Assembly: GCA_012719855.1 (NCBI GenBank) | Contig: JAAXZN010000024.1 | Span: 62,001-126,000, forward strand | Source: Serratia liquefaciens | Lineage (GTDB): Bacteria > Pseudomonadota > Gammaproteobacteria > Enterobacterales > Enterobacteriaceae | Direction: 5' to 3' | Length of the DNA: 64,000 nt | In this document: positions 28,615 through 36,488 of the stretch, one piece after another | Layout of the letters: every line of letters starts with the position of its first letter | How positions within the stretch are numbered: the first letter of the stretch is position 1 | The notes under the pieces: model-generated | Databases searched by the model: none | What the model was told of the DNA's origin: nothing | What the model saw: the letters and a program-made list of their open reading frames with translations, nothing else | Translations under genes and position numbers: made by a program

Positions 28615-29397
28615 ATGCCACAGCCGTTCGCCCCGTTTTTGTTGTCCGCCGAAGATCCCGCCGCCGTCGCGATTGAAACGCCAAAAGGCCTCGCGCCCTT
28701 CTTATTGCTTTGCGATCACGCCGGACAGGCGATACCGCAGCAATTAGGCGATCTGGGGCTGCCGCCCGGCGAAATAGACCGTCATATCGGATGGGACATC
28801 GGCGCACTGAACGTTTCACGTCACCTTAGTCGCCAACTGGACGCTCCGCTGATTCATCAGCGTTACTCGCGTTTGGTCATTGACTGTAATCGGACTCCCG
28901 GCATTCCCAGCTCCATACCTGAGCTGTCGGAGCTGACGCCGATCCCCGGCAACGTTGGCATTGCGGCCGAACAGGCACTGGCGCGCGAGCATGAGATTTT
29001 TCTGCCTTACCATCAGGCGATATCCGACAGTCTGGATGCGCGCCAGCGTAGCGGATTGCCGACGGCGATCGTTGCCATGCACAGCTTTACGCCGGTGTTT
29101 AAGGGCAATGCGCGCCCATGGCAGGTAGGGCTGTTGTTCAACCGTCAACCGGAGTTCGCGCTGTTGCTGGCAGAGTTACTGCGTGAAGAAGGGGATTTGC
29201 AGGTGGGCGTCAACGAGCCCTACGCCATGACCGACGCGACGGATTACACCCTGCCGGTGCATGCTGAGCGCCGGCAATTGCCCTATGTCGGTATCGAGAT
29301 CCGCCAGGATCTGCTTGCCGATCAACAAGGTCAACAGGCCTGGGCAGAACGCTTCGCCAGACTGTTACCGCAAGCCTGGCATCGCTGGCAAATTTGA
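28615..29397 (+). CDS. N-formylglutamate amidohydrolase family protein
   Basis: 260-aa member of the N-formylglutamate amidohydrolase (FGase/HutG-like) fold, zinc enzymes that cleave formyl or related amides. Conserved pieces are CDHAG (about 33-37), HIGWDIGA (57-64), YSRLVIDCNRTP, and MHSFTPVF. No hut genes are near, so histidine breakdown is not indicated and the substrate is unknown. The start has GGAG about seven bases upstream, within the hairpin just described. A 73-bp gap separates it from ycgR on the same strand. Confidence 0.85.
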   Translation: MPQPFAPFLLSAEDPAAVAIETPKGLAPFLLLCDHAGQAIPQQLGDLGLPPGEIDRHIGWDIGALNVSRHLSRQLDAPLIHQRYSRLVIDCNRTPGIPSSIPELSELTPIPGNVGIAAEQALAREHEIFLPYHQAISDSLDARQRSGLPTAIVAMHSFTPVFKGNARPWQVGLLFNRQPEFALLLAELLREEGDLQVGVNEPYAMTDATDYTLPVHAERRQLPYVGIEIRQDLLADQQGQQAWAERFARLLPQAWHRWQI

Positions 29398-29470
29398 CTT
29401 TAGGAATATTCCCAGTGATGATAACTGTAAGGAAAGTGTCAACGTCATTGGGAAGTGCCAGGAGCGTCAA

Positions 29471-30184
29471 GTGGAGCAGAATGATAACGGATTGTTTATC
29501 AAGCAGGAGCGCTTTGAAGTACTGGCGATTCTGCGTGAGATTTGTAAACAACGCACGCCGCTACGGGTCGTAAATGAGAAACAGCAGTTTCAGAGTTTGT
29601 TATTGAGCGTCGGGCCGGACAACATCGTGTTTAGCGGCGATGAGGCGGATACGGCGGTTGATGGCGAATGCACCATCGTGATTGAAAGCCATGACGCGAA
29701 GATCGAGTTCTCCGTAGGTCGGGCCGAGTTCAGCCATCAGCAGGGCGTCAACGTTTGTTCAACCCAATTGCCGAAGCAGCTGGTTTACATCCAGCGCCGT
29801 CGCCAGTTCCGCGTGACGACCCCTCACTGGCGCCAGTTTTTGTGCAGTGGTGAATACGCCGATGGCAGTGAATATCAGTTGAGGATCCACGATCTGTCTG
29901 CCGGTGGTGTAGGGCTACGCGTTGATGGCCCGTTACCGCCAAACCTGCAGCCCGGGTTCCAGTTCAAAAAAGCTTTGTTGGATCTTGGCAGCTACGGCAG
30001 TTTCAAGGTCAATATGGAGCTGGTGGTGATCAACGACGATCATGAGCTGGATGACGACGACAACATGGTGCATTTTTCACGCCTGTCGTGCCGCTTTATG
30101 AAACTGGGTTTGGCGATGGAAAGAAAAATTCAGAGTGCGGTGTTTGCGTTTGAATTGGACTTCAACAAAAAGAAAAAACGCTAA
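29471..30184 (+). CDS. ycgR: Flagellar brake protein YcgR (PilZ domain)
   Basis: 237-aa cyclic-di-GMP receptor that slows flagellar rotation at the motor. The N-terminal YcgR/PilZN domain (about 10-105) is followed by a PilZ domain with the ligand motif RRRQFR (about 112-117) and DLSAGGVGL. The frame is open much further upstream, into the preceding gene, but homology begins at about LFIKQERFEVL. The GTG at 29471 with AGGAG seven bases before it gives the normal length (E. coli 244). No flagellar genes are adjacent. Confidence 0.9.
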   Translation: MEQNDNGLFIKQERFEVLAILREICKQRTPLRVVNEKQQFQSLLLSVGPDNIVFSGDEADTAVDGECTIVIESHDAKIEFSVGRAEFSHQQGVNVCSTQLPKQLVYIQRRRQFRVTTPHWRQFLCSGEYADGSEYQLRIHDLSAGGVGLRVDGPLPPNLQPGFQFKKALLDLGSYGSFKVNMELVVINDDHELDDDDNMVHFSRLSCRFMKLGLAMERKIQSAVFAFELDFNKKKKR

Positions 30185-30195
30185 GTAAGACGCGA

Positions 30196-30213
30196 GGGGC
30201 AGCTGGCTGCCCC
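30196..30213. terminator. Hairpin between convergent ycgR and pdxK
   Basis: GGGGCAGC (30196-30203) pairs with GCTGCCCC (30206-30213) with a very short TG loop (the loop is probably opened by one or two pairs). There is no T-run, so it is a likely but weak two-way terminator. Confidence 0.5.
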
Positions 30214-30225
30214 GTCACTCCCGGC

Positions 30226-31065
30226 CTATTTCAAGGCGCGCAGGCTGCCAATTTCCTCCAGGCCGAAATGCTCCGCTTCCGCCAGAACATCACAAACTTC
30301 ACCTCCGGCGGTCACGATCGCCTCATCGAGACTTTTCCCGTGCAGCAGATGGCTGACCAGCAACGCGGCAAACATATCGCCGGTGCCTTTGACCTTTGAT
30401 TGAATTCTGGGGTGAGTATAGCTTTGCACTTCGTCGTGTTTGACCAGCAGTAACCCCAGTTGATCGTCGTTTTCCGCCACGCCCGGTGCGCTGGTTACCA
30501 ACACCCACTCGGTGGTGTTATTGAGCAACGCCTGTGCGGCCTGCCGCGTCTGTTCCTGGGTGGTCAGAGGGTGACCGCAAAGCTGTTCCAGTTCGAAGCC
30601 GTTGGGGGTCAGGCCATTGGCCAATTGCAGGAAGGGGGAGCGATAGCAATCGACAATGCGCTTATCCACATACACCCCTTCGCCGTAATCGCCCATCACC
30701 GGATCGATATAAATCTTTATCTGCGGGTTGATCGCGCGCACACGCTGTAACCAGGCATCCAGAATATGGCACTGGTCGACATTGCCCAGATAACCGACAA
30801 TCACCGCGCGGGTGCGATTCATCACGCCGCGGGCAAGCAAATCCGCCAGAAAACCGCCGAACCACTCGGCGGAGATCACGCCGCCGCTGGGCGCGCCGTA
30901 ATAAGGGGGGCAACCGAACAGCACGCTGGGCACCTGCAGCACTTCCAGCCCTTTTTTCAACAGCGTGCGATAGGCTATCCCGTTGCCGACGCTGCCATAC
31001 ACCACCTGAGATTGAATGCTGATGACATCAATCTGCGGCGGCTGTAATTGAGAAATTTGTTGCAT
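30226..31065 (-). CDS. pdxK: Pyridoxal/pyridoxine/pyridoxamine kinase (PdxK-like)
   Basis: 279-aa ribokinase-fold enzyme that phosphorylates B6 vitamers in the salvage route to PLP. The N-terminal IQSQVVYGSVGN (about 17-28) and the catalytic KGTGDMFAALL fit PdxK better than PdxY; DPVMGDYGEGVYV and TPNGFELEQLCG are family blocks. Last of three tightly packed genes (3-bp gap to the amidotransferase). The neighbouring MocR/PtsJ-type regulator supports the B6 role, since PtsJ controls pdxK in Salmonella. Confidence 0.9.
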   Translation of the reverse strand: MQQISQLQPPQIDVISIQSQVVYGSVGNGIAYRTLLKKGLEVLQVPSVLFGCPPYYGAPSGGVISAEWFGGFLADLLARGVMNRTRAVIVGYLGNVDQCHILDAWLQRVRAINPQIKIYIDPVMGDYGEGVYVDKRIVDCYRSPFLQLANGLTPNGFELEQLCGHPLTTQEQTRQAAQALLNNTTEWVLVTSAPGVAENDDQLGLLLVKHDEVQSYTHPRIQSKVKGTGDMFAALLVSHLLHGKSLDEAIVTAGGEVCDVLAEAEHFGLEEIGSLRALK

Positions 31066-31068
31066 CTA

Positions 31069-31782
31069 TCACTTCCTGGGTTCGATTTTATCCAACCAGC
31101 GCGCAAATACCTGGCGGGCGCGTTGCTCCAATTCTGTGCCGTAACGCGCAGCCTGTTGACGCAAAAGCTGCGGCACGATGCCGGCCAGCTCAAGTTCACA
31201 GGCATGGCCCACCAGCCAGCGCTCAAGATCGCGGTGATCGGCTTCCAGATGGAACTGTAGCCCAAGGGCGAAATCCTGATACTCAAATGCCTGATTGGGG
31301 CAGATATCGGTACCCGCCAGGCGGGTCGCGCCTTCGGGGATCATAAACATATCGCCGTGCCAGTGAAGCACCGGTGTGGAAGCCAGTGGCGCCAGCACCG
31401 AGTCTTCATTATCCGTCAAGGTTAAGGGGGCATAACCGATCTCTTTCACACCGAGCGAAACGACCTCGGCACCCAACGCCTGGGCAATCACCTGCGCGCC
31501 GAGACAGACACCGATCGTAGGCCGTTTTTGCTGTAAACGCTGGGTAACCAGTGCTAACTCATCGTTGAGAAACGCATAGTTTTGCTGGCCGGCAAAGTGC
31601 TGAGCGGCGCTGATCGGCCCGCCCAGCACCACCAGCAGGTCGGTATCCTCATTAACGATGGTGCGGATGTCGTCACGGCCTGCGTCGAAATAATCAATCT
31701 GATAGCCACGCAATGACAGCAGTGAGCCCAGAATGCCGAGGTTTTCAAAATTCACATGTCGGATCGCGACAACTTTTTTCAT
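31069..31782 (-). CDS. Class I glutamine amidotransferase
   Basis: 237-aa stand-alone GATase1 of the GMP-synthase-like type. The triad is visible: nucleophile C93 in GVCLGAQ, H178 and E180 in LQFHLEAD; the oxyanion loop LGGPIS is at about 53-58. It would release ammonia from glutamine, or act on a gamma-glutamyl compound, as some stand-alone members do. It lies between an 85-aa protein (4-nt overlap) and pdxK (3-bp gap). It is not the PLP-synthase subunit PdxT, which is shorter and differs in motifs. The partner and substrate are unknown. Confidence 0.87.
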   Translation of the reverse strand: MKKVVAIRHVNFENLGILGSLLSLRGYQIDYFDAGRDDIRTIVNEDTDLLVVLGGPISAAQHFAGQQNYAFLNDELALVTQRLQQKRPTIGVCLGAQVIAQALGAEVVSLGVKEIGYAPLTLTDNEDSVLAPLASTPVLHWHGDMFMIPEGATRLAGTDICPNQAFEYQDFALGLQFHLEADHRDLERWLVGHACELELAGIVPQLLRQQAARYGTELEQRARQVFARWLDKIEPRK

Positions 31783-32036
31783 TGTTGTGGTGCCTCTTGG
31801 CTATGGGGGTAAGGTTCCAGTTCCAGCGTATCGCCCAGGATGGTGATACCGCCAAGGCCGCTTTGATAAACTATCCGGCGCTCTTTGACCTGGCTGATAC
31901 TCAACTGGTAGCCCTGATCGGCAGGGAACAGCGCCTGAGCCTGCTGCAGCTGCTCGGCGGCCCAGGGCGTGAACATCTGCAAGCGGCCAAAGGCTTTTCC
32001 GCCCTGTTTAATATCCAGTACGTAATGTTTTTCCAT
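31779..32036 (-). CDS. Uncharacterised 85-aa protein
   Basis: I do not recognise a family. It is the first gene of the pdxK operon: its TGA overlaps the ATG of the amidotransferase gene, and AAGGGG lies before its start. It is a soluble alpha/beta-looking chain, with strands about 4-10, 17-22, 42-50, 54-58 and 61-71 around one helix (24-36). The C-terminal tail is Pro/Gln-rich. No cysteine or metal motif. Tight coupling suggests it works with the amidotransferase (inferred). Confidence 0.75.
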   Translation of the reverse strand: MEKHYVLDIKQGGKAFGRLQMFTPWAAEQLQQAQALFPADQGYQLSISQVKERRIVYQSGLGGITILGDTLELEPYPHSQEAPQQ

Positions 32037-32056
32037 TTTTACCCCTTAACTTTTTC

Positions 32057-32083
32057 GTTCGAAACAGGTAATCTATTTTGAAC
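32057..32083. promoter_or_regulatory. Candidate MocR operator between pdxK operon and ptsJ-like gene
   Basis: GTTCGAAA (32057-32064) and TTTTGAAC (32076-32083) are imperfect inverted halves with an 11-bp gap containing TAATCTA, a possible -10. The element sits in the 68-bp divergent region, where a repressor could control both directions. Confidence 0.45.
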
Positions 32084-32104
32084 TAATACAAGAAGGTTTT
32101 ATGT

Positions 32105-33409
32105 ATGAGCTCATTGTATGCAAAAGGCGGCAGCGCTGTCCAGATTGCTGAACAGATCAGCACGCAGATAAAGCAGGGGGATCTGCAGCCGGGTGACCTG
32201 CTGCCGCCGGTGCGTCAATTGGCCGGGGAGTTGGGGGTCAACCCCAATACCGTCGCCAGCGCCTATGCCAAGCTGCGCGATGCCGGTTTGGTGGCTACTC
32301 GCGGGCGAGCCGGAACTCAGGTACTAGAGCAACCTTTAATGACGGTGCGTAATGTTCGGCAAGTGCCGGAGGGCATGAGGGATTTGGCGAGTGGTAATCT
32401 GGATGCCGCACTGCTGCCGGCCCTGTCGCTGGGTGCCGAAGACGTTTTCCCGCAGCAGACCGGTTATGACGTCAGCGGGGATTTACCGGCGCTGTGCCGG
32501 CTTGCCGGCGACTGGTTAAGCCAACAAGGGGCAGAGTTGGGTGAACCGGCGGTGTTTTCCGGCGCGCTGGACGCTATCGAAAAGGCGTTGCGTATTCATG
32601 CGGCGCCGGGCGCCTCGGTGTGGGTGGAAGATCCCTGCTGGCCACCGTTACTGACGCTGTTGCGGCATCTGCGGCTGAAGCCTTTGCCGTTACCGGTTGA
32701 TGAACAAGGGTGCCGCTTGCCGGAAAAAGAGGCCGCACCGCTGGGGGCCGCGGTGATCATGACGCCTCGGGCACAGAACCCGACCGGCATGTCATTGAGC
32801 GCGGGCCGGGCCGCGAGTTGGCGGGAATTCCTGTCGCAAAACCCTGGCTGTCTGGCGATCGTCGATGACTTCTGGGGACCACTGTCGCAGCGGCCGCTGC
32901 ATTTGCCCTTTGCCGCAGACAATGGCCTGTATGTGTTATCGCTGAGCAAGTTCCTCAGCCCGGATCTGCGAATTGCGCTGGCCTGCGGCAAGCCGCAACT
33001 GCTGCAGACCATGCGGGCGGATCAATACATTCGCGAGCGTTGGGTCAGCCATATCCTGCAGCAGATTGCGGTTAAACTGTGGACGCAGGCCCGGCAAGAG
33101 GGGTTGTTTGCACGGGCGCAGCAAACTTATCAGCAGCGGCGTGACGATTTGTCCGAGCGGCTGCACGCATTGACCGGCGGGCCGGTGTCGCCGGGAGAGG
33201 GAGTGCATATCTGGTTGCCGGTGCGTTCAGAAGCCGCCGCCAGCCAAATGATGGCGCAGCGCGGCTGGCTGGTGCAGAGCGGCGAACCCTTCCGTCTGAA
33301 AAGCGGCCCGGCGATCCGCATCAGTCTGGCTAACCTTGAGCCGGCGCAGCTGGAAACGCTGGCTCAGGATCTGGCCGTCGCCATCGGTGCCGGCACCGTG
33401 GTTAACTGA
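32105..33409 (+). CDS. ptsJ: MocR-type regulator (PtsJ-like)
   Basis: 434-aa regulator. A GntR-type winged helix (residues 1-75; PPVRQLAGELGVNPNTVASAYAKL) is fused to an aminotransferase-fold domain. The PLP-binding lysine is expected at K282 in SLSKFLSPDLRI, with AQNPTG and DDFWG as cofactor-site blocks. Divergent from the pdxK operon by 68 bp. In Salmonella the MocR protein PtsJ represses pdxK, and that is the inferred role here. The symbol rests on context rather than alignment. AAGG lies about eight bases before this ATG. Confidence 0.82.
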   Translation: MSSLYAKGGSAVQIAEQISTQIKQGDLQPGDLLPPVRQLAGELGVNPNTVASAYAKLRDAGLVATRGRAGTQVLEQPLMTVRNVRQVPEGMRDLASGNLDAALLPALSLGAEDVFPQQTGYDVSGDLPALCRLAGDWLSQQGAELGEPAVFSGALDAIEKALRIHAAPGASVWVEDPCWPPLLTLLRHLRLKPLPLPVDEQGCRLPEKEAAPLGAAVIMTPRAQNPTGMSLSAGRAASWREFLSQNPGCLAIVDDFWGPLSQRPLHLPFAADNGLYVLSLSKFLSPDLRIALACGKPQLLQTMRADQYIRERWVSHILQQIAVKLWTQARQEGLFARAQQTYQQRRDDLSERLHALTGGPVSPGEGVHIWLPVRSEAAASQMMAQRGWLVQSGEPFRLKSGPAIRISLANLEPAQLETLAQDLAVAIGAGTVVN

Positions 33410-33410
33410 A

Positions 33411-34394
33411 TCAAACAGCCTCACCCGCTAACGCCAGCAATTGCAGAGAGGCAAGGCGGGCGGCAGGCTGGCTGATGGGGGTATCAATCACAAACTCCTC
33501 TACGCCGTACTGCTGGTGCAACTGATCCAGCTGTTGGCGCACCTGCCGGGCGGTACCCAGCAGAATGTGGCTTTCGCGCGGTTCGATACGGTAATCGGTA
33601 GCGCCGGCCTGTTGCACAAAGCTTTCCGCCTGCTCCAGGCTGCCGACGGTCACGCTTTGCCCGCCGGTCACGTGGACACGGTACTGCTGGATCCCGGCTG
33701 CCAGATCTTTAGCCTGGCTTTCGCTGTCGGCGACGATCGCCGCCACCGCCAACAGGGCTTTGCGTCCACCGCTTTGCTCACTGTAGTGGGCCAGCGCCCG
33801 ACGGATATCCTCCGGGTTACCGTTGAGATGGGCGGCAAACACAAAGGCCCAGCCGTGTTCGGCGGCCAGTTGGGCGCTTTCGTTGCTGGCGCCCAGCAGA
33901 AAGCGTTGCGCCGGTTGCACCGGCTGTGGCGTGGCGCTCAGGCCAGGCTGCGCATCATCGTTCAGATAGGCATTGAGCTGCGCGAGCTGTTGAGGGAAGT
34001 CAGGCTTATTCTGCTGATCGTGCGCGGCCTGCAGCGCCTGAGTCGACAGCGGTAGCCCGCCTGGCGCTTTTCCCACGCCCAAATCAACCCGGCCCGGTGC
34101 CAGCGTGGCCAGCAGATTGAAATTTTCCGCCACCTTATAAGCGCTGTAATGTTGCAGCATGACGCCGCCGGAGCCGATACGGATCCGCGAGGTTTGTCCG
34201 AGCAAATAGGCAATCAGCACTTCCGGGGAAGGGCAAGCCAGCTGCGGGGTATTGTGATGCTCCGCCAGCCAAAAACGGCGGTACCCCCAAACCTCCGCCT
34301 GCTGTGCCAGATGCAGCGTGCGCTTGAGCGCCTCGGCGGCGCTTTCTCCTTCGGCAATCGGACTTTTTTCCAACACGCTCAGGGCATAAGCCAT
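33411..34394 (-). CDS. Luciferase-like flavin monooxygenase
   Basis: 327-aa LLM-class FMN-dependent oxidoreductase (single-subunit TIM barrel). Conserved stretches include RFWLAEHHNTPQLACPSPEVLIA, IRIGSGGVMLQHYSAYKVAENF and GRVDLGVGKAPGG. It uses reduced flavin from a partner reductase; the substrate is not predictable. Its stop codon is one base from the stop of the convergent ptsJ-like gene. The ribosome site is AGGAACAGGA. It stands alone. Confidence 0.9.
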   Translation of the reverse strand: MAYALSVLEKSPIAEGESAAEALKRTLHLAQQAEVWGYRRFWLAEHHNTPQLACPSPEVLIAYLLGQTSRIRIGSGGVMLQHYSAYKVAENFNLLATLAPGRVDLGVGKAPGGLPLSTQALQAAHDQQNKPDFPQQLAQLNAYLNDDAQPGLSATPQPVQPAQRFLLGASNESAQLAAEHGWAFVFAAHLNGNPEDIRRALAHYSEQSGGRKALLAVAAIVADSESQAKDLAAGIQQYRVHVTGGQSVTVGSLEQAESFVQQAGATDYRIEPRESHILLGTARQVRQQLDQLHQQYGVEEFVIDTPISQPAARLASLQLLALAGEAV

Positions 34395-34521
34395 TTTCCT
34401 GTTCCTTTCTCATCGATGATTGATGACAAATACCATGCAGGATGCCGCCGGCTTAATATTGATTGGAGATAGGATATTCCATTGATAAAAAACGGATTTA
34501 GATATGCACAGGGTGGTAAAG

Positions 34522-34542
34522 GGGCGCGTGGTTGACGCGCCC
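34522..34542 (-). terminator. Terminator of pbpG
   Basis: GGGCGCGT (34522-34529) pairs perfectly with ACGCGCCC (34535-34542), nine bases after the pbpG stop. On the minus strand CTTTACC follows, so the T-tract is short. Confidence 0.65.
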
Positions 34543-34550
34543 GATTCACA

Positions 34551-35384
34551 TCAGGATTCCAGCCAGGCCTTCAGGCGAATAGCGTCGCTGTAGTGGCCGT
34601 AGCGCTGCTTTGAACCCAGGAGGATCATCACCACCGGCTGCCCCTTGATCAGGGTTCGCATCACCAGACAGTGACCGGCTTCGTTGGTGAAACCGGTCTT
34701 TTGCAGCTGAATTTTCCAGGCGGGATTGTTGATCAGCCCATTGGAACTGCGATAAACCAGTTGGCCGCGACCAGGCCGGACGATTTGTTGCCTGTCGGTG
34801 CTGAAACGGCGAATGGTCTGATAACGGTAGGCGTGATTAACCATTTTCAGCAGATCATTGGCGCTGGCAACGTTGCGCGGCGTCAGGCCGGTCGGATCGT
34901 AAAAACGGGCGTGTTTCATGCCGAGGGTGCGGGCTTTCTGATTCATTTTCGCCACAAAGGCTTTTCGTCCGCCGGGATAGCTGCGGCTCAACGCGGCCGC
35001 CGCACGATTTTCCGATGACATCAGGGCGATGTGCAGCATATCGCGACGGCTGAGAATGGAGCCCAGGGTCAGGCGCGAATGGGTCTTCTTGAGCAGATCG
35101 CGGTCGGCAGGAGTGACTTTTATCGGGTTGCCCAGCGGGCGTTTGCTGTCCAATACCACCATGGCGGTCATCAATTTGCTCAGCGATGCTATCGGCACCA
35201 CGCGGTTGGCTTGTTTCTGATACAGCGTTTTGCCGGTTCGCTGATTGACCACCAACACCGAAGCAGAGTGAAGCGCCAGCGGCGCAGCGGCCTGTGCAGA
35301 GGGGGAAACCAACAACAGCGTGAGAATCAAACTGACGCCGAAACCTGAGGTGGAAAAGCGAAAAAGGGAATTCAATAAATGCAT
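34551..35384 (-). CDS. pbpG: D-alanyl-D-alanine endopeptidase PBP7
   Basis: Periplasmic low-molecular-weight penicillin-binding protein (277 aa from the chosen start) that cuts peptide cross-links in murein. The signal peptide is residues 1-32 (ending AQA). Active-site motifs are SxxK at S67-K70 (SLSK), SxN at S124-N126 (SEN) and KTG at 229-231. A GTG start at 35438 is possible, but the ATG at 35384 gives a clean signal peptide. Neither has a strong ribosome site. The C-terminal tail found in E. coli PBP7 after the catalytic domain is missing. Confidence 0.9.
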   Translation of the reverse strand: MHLLNSLFRFSTSGFGVSLILTLLLVSPSAQAAAPLALHSASVLVVNQRTGKTLYQKQANRVVPIASLSKLMTAMVVLDSKRPLGNPIKVTPADRDLLKKTHSRLTLGSILSRRDMLHIALMSSENRAAAALSRSYPGGRKAFVAKMNQKARTLGMKHARFYDPTGLTPRNVASANDLLKMVNHAYRYQTIRRFSTDRQQIVRPGRGQLVYRSSNGLINNPAWKIQLQKTGFTNEAGHCLVMRTLIKGQPVVMILLGSKQRYGHYSDAIRLKAWLES

Positions 35385-35513
35385 GGCAACCGTGACTATG
35401 TTCCTGACTGATGAATAAATATCAGCAAGAGTCTGCACAGCAAATGTGGAGAAAATAAGGTGACCCTTGCGGATCTGAAAACCCGGCGGTGACGTTCTGG
35501 CGTGAGGGTAAGG

Positions 35514-35539
35514 CAGGGAGGCGGCGATGCGCCTCCCTG
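35514..35539 (-). terminator. Hairpin ending the pit-ppk2 operon
   Basis: CAGGGAGGCG (35514-35523) pairs perfectly with CGCCTCCCTG (35530-35539), nine bases past the ppk2 stop on the minus strand. It is strong but followed by CCTTACCC rather than a T-run. Confidence 0.6.
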
Positions 35540-35547
35540 GCAGGGCA

Positions 35548-36462
35548 TCAATACACTTCTGGCACGACCATGTTATCCGGGACCGGGTTGCGGCTGTAGT
35601 CCGGGCTGCGTTTGCGTGGCGGCAGGGTGATCACGTTGCCTTCGGCCTCTTCGTAAGGCAGTTGCTTAAGCAGATGGCTGATACAGTTCAGCCGGGCCTT
35701 TTTCTTGTCGACACCCTGAACCACCCACCATGGCGCCTCAGGAATGTTAGTGCGCGCTAACATGACCTCCTTGGCCTCGGTGTAATCCTCCCAGCGACGG
35801 CGGCTCTCTAAATCCATCGGGCTGAGCTTCCACTGCTTGAGCGGATCGTGGATGCGACTGAGGAAACGCAGTTCCTGCTCATCGTCGGTGATCGAGAACC
35901 AATACTTGACGATTTGAATGCCGCTGCGCGTCAGCATCTTCTCGAACTCCGGCACGCTGCGGAAAAACTCTTCGTATTCCTCGTCGTTGCAAAAGCCCAT
36001 CACTTTTTCCACTCCGGCACGGTTGTACCAGCTGCGATCGAACAACACCATTTCGCCGGCGGCCGGCAGGTGAGCGATATAGCGCTGGAAGTACCACTGG
36101 GTACGTTCGCGGTCGTTGGGGGCCGGCAGCGCGGCCACACGGCAGGTACGCGGGTTCAGACGCTGGGTGATGCGTTTGATCACGCCGCCCTTGCCGGCGG
36201 CATCGCGGCCTTCAAAGATGATCACCAGACGGTGGCCGGTACGCATCACCCAGTCCTGCAGTTTGACCAGCTCACCCTGTAGCCGCAGCAACTCGCGAAA
36301 GTACTGTTTGCGCCAGGCTTTTTTCTGGTCGCTGTCCACCTCGGTGTCGTCAAAGCGCAGGTCGTCCAGTTCCATTTCCAGCTCTTCGTCATAGCTGTCG
36401 TAGAATTCCTGCAGCAGGCGCTGGTTGAAGGTGTCGTCGTGATTAAATTCATGCATAGCCAT
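35548..36462 (-). CDS. ppk2: Polyphosphate kinase 2
   Basis: 304-aa class I PPK2, a P-loop enzyme that moves phosphate between polyphosphate and nucleoside diphosphates, usually favouring NTP formation. Walker A is GRDAAGKGG (85-93), Walker B includes D142 in LFDRSWYNRAG, and the lid/substrate stretches RVAALPAPNDRERTQWYFQRYI and FSITDDEQELRF are present. The first 50 residues are an acidic leader. It follows the Pit-type phosphate transporter by 26 bp. The pair couples phosphate entry to polyphosphate metabolism. Confidence 0.94.
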   Translation of the reverse strand: MAMHEFNHDDTFNQRLLQEFYDSYDEELEMELDDLRFDDTEVDSDQKKAWRKQYFRELLRLQGELVKLQDWVMRTGHRLVIIFEGRDAAGKGGVIKRITQRLNPRTCRVAALPAPNDRERTQWYFQRYIAHLPAAGEMVLFDRSWYNRAGVEKVMGFCNDEEYEEFFRSVPEFEKMLTRSGIQIVKYWFSITDDEQELRFLSRIHDPLKQWKLSPMDLESRRRWEDYTEAKEVMLARTNIPEAPWWVVQGVDKKKARLNCISHLLKQLPYEEAEGNVITLPPRKRSPDYSRNPVPDNMVVPEVY

Positions 36463-36488
36463 AGTTGATTCTCCGTGTTAGCCCGGTT

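Noticed and set aside
30226-31065. Naming the B6 kinase pdxY
   Set aside because: The N-terminal IQSQVVYGSVGN and the KGTGDMF site fit PdxK better, and the PtsJ-like neighbour supports this.
31069-31782. PLP-synthase glutaminase PdxT
   Set aside because: The protein is longer, has GMP-synthase-like motifs, and no PdxS gene is present.
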